Source: an uncultured Dechloromonas sp.
GTDB lineage: Bacteria; Pseudomonadota; Gammaproteobacteria; Burkholderiales; Rhodocyclaceae
Reading direction: 5' to 3'
Assembly: GCA_946477505.1 (NCBI GenBank)
Contig: CAMKYP010000063.1
Span: forward strand, 1-13,104
Length of the DNA stretch: 13,104 bases
The notes below the pieces were generated by a model. It made no database searches and was not told the DNA's origin. It saw only the letters and a program-made list of their open reading frames with translations. The first letter of the stretch is position 1. Every line of letters begins with the position of its first letter. Below are positions 7,758 through 13,104 of the stretch, piece after piece. Position numbers and translations under genes: made by a program.

Positions 7758-9115
7758 TATTGGTTCTCCTCGGCGGCCAAGGCGTCGGCCACTCTTTCCA
7801 TTTTCATGAAGCGCGACCCCTTCACCAGCACGGTGGTGTCCGGACCCAGCTCCTTGTCGACAGCGGTAATCAGCTTCTCGATCGTGCAAAAGTGTTTGGC
7901 ACCTTCGCCGAAATTACGGACGGCCAGTTGCGACGCATCGCCCAGCGCGAACAGGCGGTCTATGCCCTGACTCTTGGCATAACCGCCGATCTCGTCGTGA
8001 TACTGGCCGCTGGCTTCGCCGATTTCGCCCATGTCGCCGAGCACCAGCAGCTTGCGGCCGATAGTCGAGGCGAGCACGTCGATGCCGGCGCGCACCGAGT
8101 CCGGATTGGCGTTGTAGGTGTCGTCGAGAATCTCGGCTCCCTGCTTTCCCGCGCGGCGCTGCAGGCGCCCCTTGACGCCTGCGAAGGAGGCCAATCCCTC
8201 GCTGACGGCGGAAAGCGGGATGCCGGCGGCCAGACAAGCAGCAGCAGCGGCAACCGCGTTGCGGGCGTTGTGACGCCCGGGAATACGCAACTTGACCGTC
8301 GCCGTCCCCTCGGGCGCATGCAGCTCCAACTCGGTTTCCAGGCCGTGCTGGTGAACGCTGGCGACCACATCGGCGGGATTGTCGATGGCGAAGCTACGTA
8401 CCGGATGGCCGTCGACCATGCCGCGCCAGGCGGAGGCGTAAGCATCATCGGCGTTGATGACGGCGATACCGCCATCCTGCAGTCCACCGAAAATGGCGCC
8501 TTTTTCGCGTGCCACCTCATCGAGGTCGCCCATGCCTTCCAGGTGAGCGCGTTGGGCATTGGTAACCATGGCGACCGTCGGCGCACCGATGCCCGCCAAG
8601 TAGGCGATCTCGCCGGGATGGTTCATGCCCATCTCGATCACGGCGGCGTGGTGCGATGCCCTCAAGCCGAGCAGTGTCAGCGGCAGACCGATGTCGTTAT
8701 TCAGGTTGCCGCGCGTCGACAACACGGCCGCACCGAAGGCCGCCTTGAGAATGGCGGCGATCATTTCCTTGGTCGTCGTCTTGCCGTTGGAACCGGTAAC
8801 GGCGATGACCGGCAGGGAGAACTGGGCGCGCCAGGCGGCTGCCAGAAGGCCCAAGGCCAGACGCGTATCGGCGACCACGATGGCCGGCAAGCCGGCGGGC
8901 AACTTGGACTCGTCGGAAATCAGCACGGCGGCAGCGCCGCCAGCGGCAGCCTGGGCCAGAAAATCATGGGCATCGAAACGTTCGCCGGCCAGCGCGACGA
9001 ACAGCGACCCCTTGGCAATGGCACGGGTATCGGTCGATACGCCCTCCAGGTTGAGATCGGCGCCGACCAGGCGGCCCTGAACAGCCTGAGCGACTTGCGA
9101 AAGCAGCCAGTTCAT
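7757..9115 (-). CDS. murF: UDP-MurNAc-tripeptide:D-alanyl-D-alanine ligase MurF
   Basis: Cytoplasmic ATP-dependent ligase of 452 residues, the same length as E. coli MurF. It attaches the D-Ala-D-Ala dipeptide made by Ddl (also in this cluster) to UDP-MurNAc-tripeptide, completing the pentapeptide precursor. Seen here: an N-terminal substrate domain (STDTRAIAKGSLFVAL at about 27-42), the P-loop GSNGKTTTKEM at 108-118, RGNLNNDIGLP at about 135-145, EMGMNHPGEI at 161-170, NAQRAHLEGMG at 186-196, IPGRHNARNA at about 278-287, and the MurF signature DDTYNANPDS at 331-340. The start ATG overlaps the murE stop as ATGA and has a perfect Shine-Dalgarno. The stop TAA shares its last A with the mraY start (TAATG). 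A long open frame runs antisense across the whole gene, but I regard it as a compositional shadow. Confidence 0.98.
   Translation of the reverse strand: MNWLLSQVAQAVQGRLVGADLNLEGVSTDTRAIAKGSLFVALAGERFDAHDFLAQAAAGGAAAVLISDESKLPAGLPAIVVADTRLALGLLAAAWRAQFSLPVIAVTGSNGKTTTKEMIAAILKAAFGAAVLSTRGNLNNDIGLPLTLLGLRASHHAAVIEMGMNHPGEIAYLAGIGAPTVAMVTNAQRAHLEGMGDLDEVAREKGAIFGGLQDGGIAVINADDAYASAWRGMVDGHPVRSFAIDNPADVVASVHQHGLETELELHAPEGTATVKLRIPGRHNARNAVAAAAACLAAGIPLSAVSEGLASFAGVKGRLQRRAGKQGAEILDDTYNANPDSVRAGIDVLASTIGRKLLVLGDMGEIGEASGQYHDEIGGYAKSQGIDRLFALGDASQLAVRNFGEGAKHFCTIEKLITAVDKELGPDTTVLVKGSRFMKMERVADALAAEENQ
7766..7770 (-). promoter_or_regulatory. Shine-Dalgarno of mraY
   Basis: AGGAG, within GAGGAGAA, lies in the last codons of murF, with an eight-base spacer to the ATG at 7757. 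It supports that ATG over an in-frame upstream start at 7889. Confidence 0.8.
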
Positions 9116-10590
9116 GCTGCACCCTCCTGATTGCTGCGCCGCAGCGCCAAGGCCGATTCGGCCTGTTCGACATCGGAAAAGGGCAAGCGAACGCCACCCA
9201 TATCCTGGTAAGGTTCGTGGCCTTTGCCGGCGAGGAGCACCACATCGCGGGCATCTGCCTCGAGAATGGACTGACGGATGGCCGCGGCACGGTCGACTTC
9301 CATGATGGCGTGCGTCATGCCGGCTGCGATGTCATCGAGAATCGACTGCGGCGCCTCGCTGCGCGGGTTGTCGCTGGTGATCAGCACGCGGTCGGCAAGA
9401 CGTTCGGCCACCGCGCCCATTTGCGGACGCTTGCCCTTGTCGCGATCGCCGCCGCAGCCAAAGACCACGCTCAAGCGGCCACCCCGCGCCGTGGCCACGT
9501 CGCGCAGCGCCGTCAGGGCGTTGTCCAGCGCATCCGGCGTATGCGCATAATCCACTGCCACCAAGGGCTCTCCATTGCCGCCGACACGCTCCATCCGTCC
9601 CGGCGGCGCAGTGATCTCGGACAGGCGCAGAGCCACGTCTTCGGCCGACAAGCCTGCATCGAACAGGACGCCGGCAATCGCCAGCAGGTTCGAAACGTTG
9701 TAACGCCCCACCAGCGCCGTATCGACCATGGCCCGACCATTCGGCAGGACGAGGTTGAAGCGCTGACCGAAAGGCGTATCGACCAGATTCTCGGCACGCA
9801 CCACGGCGGGTAAATCGCGGCGCTGTTCGCCGATGCAATAACCCAGAACGCGCATGGCCGAGGTTTCGCGCATCAACTGTACGCCGAACGCGTCGTCCAG
9901 ATTGACGATGGCCGTCCGCAGGCGCGGCCAATGGAACAGCTTCGCCTTGGCCGCCGCATAGGCATCCATCGTCCCGTGATAATCGAGATGATCGCGCGTG
10001 ATGTTCGTGAATACCGCCACATCGACACGCGCACCGTTCATGCGCCCCTCCTCGATACCGATGGAGCTGGCCTCCAGCGCGCAGGCCGCCGCCTGCTGCT
10101 CGCGGAACCCGGCCAGGTAGCGCATCAGGGTGGTGGCCTCCGGTGTCGTGAAGCCGGTTTCGGTCATCGCGTCCGGGAAACCGGCACCCAGCGTACCGAT
10201 GATCGCGCAGGGCTTGGGATAGACGCGAGCCAGGCATTGACTGATCGTCGTCTTGCCGTTGGTGCCGGTAATGGCGATCAGCGACAAGGCCTCGCTGGGA
10301 TGGCCGTACACGGCGTGGGCGAGCGGCCCGGCCAGGGAACGCAACGCCGTATGCGTCAGGTGCGGAACGGGCCACGCCGCATCCCAGACAAAATCGCCAC
10401 CCGGCTCCCAGAGCACGGCCACGGCGCCTTTCGCCAGCGCATCGGCGATGTAGCGACGACCGTCGGAGAGGTCGCCGGGATAAGCCAGAAACAGATCGCC
10501 CGGGCGAACCTGACGACTGTCGTCGGCAACGCCGGTCGGGGAAACGCCCAACGCGTCGAAGCGGTCGAGAATTTCGCGCGGGGCACTCAC
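9112..10590 (-). CDS. murE: UDP-MurNAc-tripeptide synthetase (meso-diaminopimelate-adding) MurE
   Basis: Cytoplasmic ATP-dependent ligase of 492 residues (E. coli 495). It adds the third stem-peptide residue to UDP-MurNAc-L-Ala-D-Glu. Seen here: an N-terminal UDP-binding domain (DDSRQVRPGDLF at about 23-34), the Mur ligase P-loop GTNGKTT at 109-115, NITRDHLDYHG at about 196-206, the YAAAKAKLF block whose Lys215 matches the carbamylated lysine of the family, DYAHTPDAL at about 347-355, and GCGGDRDKGKRP at about 378-389. The DNPR motif at 407-410 is the known determinant for meso-diaminopimelate rather than lysine, so a Gram-negative-type stem peptide is predicted. GKGHE at 455-459 is also typical. 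The start is GTG, overlapping the ftsI stop as GTGA, with an A/G-rich AAAGGGAAA just upstream. The stop overlaps murF as ATGA. Confidence 0.98.
   Translation of the reverse strand: MSAPREILDRFDALGVSPTGVADDSRQVRPGDLFLAYPGDLSDGRRYIADALAKGAVAVLWEPGGDFVWDAAWPVPHLTHTALRSLAGPLAHAVYGHPSEALSLIAITGTNGKTTISQCLARVYPKPCAIIGTLGAGFPDAMTETGFTTPEATTLMRYLAGFREQQAAACALEASSIGIEEGRMNGARVDVAVFTNITRDHLDYHGTMDAYAAAKAKLFHWPRLRTAIVNLDDAFGVQLMRETSAMRVLGYCIGEQRRDLPAVVRAENLVDTPFGQRFNLVLPNGRAMVDTALVGRYNVSNLLAIAGVLFDAGLSAEDVALRLSEITAPPGRMERVGGNGEPLVAVDYAHTPDALDNALTALRDVATARGGRLSVVFGCGGDRDKGKRPQMGAVAERLADRVLITSDNPRSEAPQSILDDIAAGMTHAIMEVDRAAAIRQSILEADARDVVLLAGKGHEPYQDMGGVRLPFSDVEQAESALALRRSNQEGAA
9123..9128 (-). promoter_or_regulatory. 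Shine-Dalgarno of murF
   Basis: A perfect AGGAGG lies in the last codons of murE, with a seven-base spacer to the ATG at 9115. It fixes the murF start at the ATGA overlap. Confidence 0.85.
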
Positions 10591-12335
10591 AGCTTTCCCT
10601 TTCCCTGCTCGGCCGTCGCCACCTGGATCGGCGCATCCGGTGCAATCCCCAGGGTGCGCAGCGCGCCGCCCATGATCTGGGAAAATGCCGGACCGGCCAC
10701 ATCGCCGCCGTAGTGACCACCGGCGCTCGGCTCGTCGATCATCACGGCAACGACCAGGCGCGGATCGCTGATCGGCGCGATACCGACAAACGAAGCCACG
10801 TATTTACGGGCATAGACACCGTCCTCGATCTTGTGGGCCGTGCCCGTCTTGCCGCCGACACGATATCCCGGCACGCGCGCCTTGGGCGCCGTACCTTCGG
10901 GGCCGGCAGCCATTTCGAGCATGGCCCGCAATTCCTTGACTGTTTGCGGCGAAAAGACACGCACGCCCCGCGGCGGCGCGTCTTCGACCTTGAGGAGCGA
11001 CAAGGGCATCAATTCGCCGTCGCGGGCAAAAACCGTATAGGCCCGCGCCATCTGGATCAGGCTCACGGCAATGCCATGCCCGTAGGACATGGTCGCCTGC
11101 TCGATCGGGCGCCAATTCTTCCACGGACGCAAGCGACCGTTCACCTCGCCCGGAAACCCGAGATTCGGTGCCTGACCGAAACCAACACTGTCGAACATGT
11201 CCCACATTTCCTTGGGCGAAAACCCCAGCGCGATTTTGGCGGTACCGACGTTCGAAGATTTCTGGATCACCTGGGCGACCGTCAGCGCGCCGTGCGGGTG
11301 GGCGTCAGAGATGGTCGCCGGACCTATGGTCATCCTGCCCGGGGCGCAATTGATGACCGTATCGAAGCGAACTTTGCCGCGCTCCAGCGCCAGCGCGGCC
11401 GTAAACGGCTTCATCACCGAGCCCGGTTCGTAGGTATCGGTGATGGCGCGGTTACGCAGTTGCGCGCCGGAAAGTTTTTCGCGGTTGTTCGGGTTGTAAG
11501 TCGGCCAATTGACCAGCGCCAGCACTTCGCCGTTCAGCGCATCAATGACGACGGCGCCACCTGCCTTGGCGCTGTGCTTTTCGACCGCTTCCTTCAACTG
11601 CGTGTAGGCCAGATACTGGATTTTCGAATCGAGCGCTAGGCGGACGTCTTTGCCATCCTGCGGCGGTTTGGTGGCACCGACATCCTCGACGATATTGCCT
11701 CGGCGGTCGCGGATGACCGTGCGACTGCCGGAACGACCAAGCAGGCTGCTCTGGAAGGCCAGCTCGACACCCTCCAGACCCTTGTCATCCACACCCGTGA
11801 AGCCGACGATATGCGCCGTCATGTCACCGGTCGGATAGAAACGGCGATATTCGCGTTCCTGATGGATGCCCGGAAATTTCTGCGCAGCGATGCGCTCGGC
11901 CGTTTCCGGCGATACCTGGCGCTTGATGAAGGTGAAGGTTTTTTCGCTGGCGATCTTGCCATCCAGTTCGCGGACGCCCATGTCGAGCAGCGCAGCCAAG
12001 TGGCGCTTCTGCTCGCCATTCATCGTCCGTGCATCGCCGGGGATGGCCCAGATAGTCTTCATCGGGGTGGATACGGCCAGCATGTCGCCGTTGCGATCGA
12101 CAATCTTGCCGCGAGAAGCGGAAATTTCGATGTCGCGCAGGTAGCGGGAGTCACCCTTTTGTTGCAGGAAGTCGTTATGAATCACCTGCAGATAGAAGCC
12201 ACGCATCACCAAGGCCAGGAAGGCGCCCATCAGGAGCAGGCCCACCATGCGCGAACGCCAGCCTTGCAGAGCCAGTTGCAGCACCGGACTTTCGGTGAAG
12301 CGATGCCCACGCTGCGGACGACGACGCACAACCAT
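10587..12335 (-). CDS. ftsI: Septal peptidoglycan D,D-transpeptidase FtsI (PBP3)
   Basis: Monofunctional class B penicillin-binding protein of 582 residues (E. coli 588). It cross-links septal peptidoglycan in the periplasm, in complex with FtsW. Seen here: a basic cytoplasmic N-terminus, a single membrane anchor at about residues 31-50, a pedestal domain with the class B signature SRGKIVDRNG at about 74-83, and a C-terminal transpeptidase domain. The three active-site motifs are complete: SxxK as SVMK with catalytic Ser306 (E. coli Ser307), SxN as SSN at 360-362, and KTG at 496-498 (GGKTGTAHK). The domain ends with DEPSAGGHYGG, which is typical of the family. The ATG overlaps the ftsL stop by one base (TGATG) and is preceded by a strong Shine-Dalgarno. 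The 3' end overlaps murE by four bases. No missing residues or insertions were seen near the active site, so there is no sign of an unusual beta-lactam-resistance allele. Confidence 0.98.
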   Translation of the reverse strand: MVVRRRPQRGHRFTESPVLQLALQGWRSRMVGLLLMGAFLALVMRGFYLQVIHNDFLQQKGDSRYLRDIEISASRGKIVDRNGDMLAVSTPMKTIWAIPGDARTMNGEQKRHLAALLDMGVRELDGKIASEKTFTFIKRQVSPETAERIAAQKFPGIHQEREYRRFYPTGDMTAHIVGFTGVDDKGLEGVELAFQSSLLGRSGSRTVIRDRRGNIVEDVGATKPPQDGKDVRLALDSKIQYLAYTQLKEAVEKHSAKAGGAVVIDALNGEVLALVNWPTYNPNNREKLSGAQLRNRAITDTYEPGSVMKPFTAALALERGKVRFDTVINCAPGRMTIGPATISDAHPHGALTVAQVIQKSSNVGTAKIALGFSPKEMWDMFDSVGFGQAPNLGFPGEVNGRLRPWKNWRPIEQATMSYGHGIAVSLIQMARAYTVFARDGELMPLSLLKVEDAPPRGVRVFSPQTVKELRAMLEMAAGPEGTAPKARVPGYRVGGKTGTAHKIEDGVYARKYVASFVGIAPISDPRLVVAVMIDEPSAGGHYGGDVAGPAFSQIMGGALRTLGIAPDAPIQVATAEQGKGKL

Positions 12336-12616
12336 CAGCGCCCTCCTTTCTGAAGCGCCTGTGGCTGCACGACACGGCCCAGTGCGTCTGGCGTCACCAT
12401 GCGCAGCCGGTCGCGGGCAATTTTTTCAATCCGCGGATGATTTGCCCAGGTCGACATTTCCAGCTGGAGCTGACCGTACTCGATATCCAACTGGCGCGCC
12501 CGCTCCTGCTCCGCCTCCAGTGCCTGGAAGAGCTTACGCGCCCGGTGCTGGGAGGTCACCGCACCCAGCGCACAAACGACGACGATCAGGAGAAGGATCA
12601 TGTTGAACCGCAGCAT
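12335..12616 (-). CDS. ftsL: Cell division protein FtsL
   Basis: Small bitopic inner-membrane protein of the divisome, 93 residues. In the known system it pairs with FtsB through a periplasmic coiled coil, binds FtsQ, and relays activation to FtsW-FtsI. Seen here: a hydrophobic membrane segment at about residues 5-20 (MILLLIVVVCALGAV), then a heptad-like charged helix at about 26-55 rich in Leu, Glu, Arg and Gln, then the family-typical end P-x-I-E-K-I-A-R-x-x-L-x-M at about 61-73. Length is near the usual 90-120. The start is ambiguous: the DNA reads GTGATG, so translation could begin at GTG (12619, 4-base overlap with the rsmH stop) or at ATG (12616, 1-base TGATG overlap). ATG is preferred here, and the difference is one residue. 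The primary sequence is poorly conserved across bacteria, so the call rests on topology plus its place between rsmH and ftsI. Confidence 0.92.
   Translation of the reverse strand: MLRFNMILLLIVVVCALGAVTSQHRARKLFQALEAEQERARQLDIEYGQLQLEMSTWANHPRIEKIARDRLRMVTPDALGRVVQPQALQKGGR
12342..12347 (-). promoter_or_regulatory. Shine-Dalgarno of ftsI
   Basis: A perfect AGGAGG lies within the end of ftsL, with a six-base spacer to the ATG at 12335. It supports this ATG as the ftsI start and suggests efficient initiation at this junction in addition to coupling through the one-base overlap. Confidence 0.85.
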
Positions 12617-13104
12617 CACAATTTCTCGGCCACGCGCATGACGGCACTGCGCGCCCGGGGATTGGCCTCGACCTCCGCCGCACTTGGCTTGATCGCCTTG
12701 CCGACTAGACGGAGCTTGGGCTTGGGCAATTGATCAGCGCGCAGGGGCAGGTTCTTGGGCAAGGAATCCGGGGTCGATTGGGCGCGCATGAAATTCTTGA
12801 CGATGCGGTCCTCGAGCGAATGGAAGGAAATCACTGCCAGACGGCCACCCGGCTTCAGCAGGTCGAGCGCCTGCGGCAGGGCTACCTCCAGCTGGCGGAG
12901 CTCTTGGTTGATATGAATCCGTAGAGCTTGAAAGCTGCGCGTCGCCGGGTCCTGCCCTGGTTCACGGGTGCGCACGGCCTCGCGTACGAGGGCCGCGAAC
13001 TGACCTGTTGTGACAATAGGTTGTTCGACCCGAGCAGCCACAACCTTCTTTGCAATCTGGAAAGCAAACCGTTCTTCGCCATAGTTTCTAATGACCTCCG
13101 TTAT
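12616..13104 (-). CDS. rsmH: 16S rRNA (cytosine1402-N4)-methyltransferase, partial (5' end outside window)
   Basis: C-terminal 162 residues of RsmH (MraW), about half of a protein that is usually near 310 residues. The reading frame is open to the window edge at 13104, so the start lies outside. RsmH uses S-adenosylmethionine to methylate N4 of C1402 in the 16S rRNA decoding centre. Seen here: VIRNYGEERFA at the upstream end, then TTGQFAALV, VRTREPGQDPATRSFQALRI and INQEL, and GGRLAVISFHSLEDRIVK, which are the conserved blocks of the family's C-terminal half. A GTG inside the frame at 13041 could be mistaken for a start, but the conserved YGEERFA block lies upstream of it. The stop TGA overlaps the ftsL start. 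The upstream part of the fragment uses several rare codons (ATA, AGA, CTA, ACA) and is lower in GC than the rest of the window. Identification is firm from motifs and position at the head of the dcw cluster. Confidence 0.96.
   Translation of the reverse strand: MTEVIRNYGEERFAFQIAKKVVAARVEQPIVTTGQFAALVREAVRTREPGQDPATRSFQALRIHINQELRQLEVALPQALDLLKPGGRLAVISFHSLEDRIVKNFMRAQSTPDSLPKNLPLRADQLPKPKLRLVGKAIKPSAAEVEANPRARSAVMRVAEKL

Noticed and set aside
7760..9130. A 456-codon open frame on the plus strand exactly opposite murF.
   Set aside because: Its translation is rich in Gly, Arg, Gln, His and Asp with no recognisable domain, and it tracks the third-codon GC bias of murF. Similar long antisense frames sit opposite murC (1790-2875), murG/ftsW (3085-4353), ftsW (4365-5351) and murD (5342-6484), which is the expected shadow effect in GC-rich coding DNA.
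1..13104. Search for an undescribed system: mobile elements, defence genes, CRISPR-like repeats, riboswitches, tRNAs, toxin-antitoxin pairs or inserted genes.
   Set aside because: All 13 kb is accounted for by known dcw genes in canonical order with intact motifs. No gap exceeds 15 bases, and I saw no direct or inverted repeat arrays or foreign insertions.

Overview
The window is a contiguous piece of the division and cell wall (dcw) cluster of a Gram-negative bacterium. Every real gene is on the minus strand, so the cluster reads from high to low coordinates: rsmH (3' half only) - ftsL - ftsI - murE - murF - mraY - murD - ftsW - murG - murC - ddl - ftsQ - ftsA (first 10 codons only). The DNA is GC-rich, about 60-65% by eye. 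The protein sequences and gene order, including ddl between murC and ftsQ, fit a betaproteobacterium, possibly of the Rhodocyclales (Dechloromonas/Azoarcus-like). That placement is inference from family resemblance and was not tested by a search.

Layout: 12616-13104 holds the end of the 16S rRNA methyltransferase gene. 10587-12616 encodes the septal proteins FtsL and FtsI (PBP3). 5297-10590 holds murE, murF, mraY and murD, which build the UDP-MurNAc-pentapeptide and lipid I. 3082-5300 encodes FtsW (septal glycosyltransferase) and MurG (lipid II synthesis). 792-3085 encodes MurC and D-Ala-D-Ala ligase. 1-776 encodes FtsQ and the start of FtsA.

The genes work as one unit. MurC, MurD, MurE and MurF add L-Ala, D-Glu, meso-diaminopimelate and D-Ala-D-Ala (the last made by Ddl) to UDP-MurNAc. 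MraY and MurG turn the product into lipid II. FtsW and FtsI polymerise and cross-link it at the septum under control of FtsQ and FtsL (with FtsB encoded elsewhere), and FtsA anchors FtsZ to the membrane.

The coding is extremely tight. Ten of the twelve gene junctions are overlaps of 1 or 4 bases, and only about 23 bases in the window are non-coding (4 between mraY and murD, 15 between ddl and ftsQ, 4 between ftsQ and ftsA). I see no RNA genes, mobile elements, repeats, CRISPR arrays or terminators. The operon promoter and mraZ would lie beyond position 13104. Nothing supports an undescribed system: this is a complete, ordinary dcw segment with all catalytic motifs intact. The only mildly unusual signals are the AT-richer, rare-codon-rich 5' part of the rsmH fragment and a few start-codon ambiguities.
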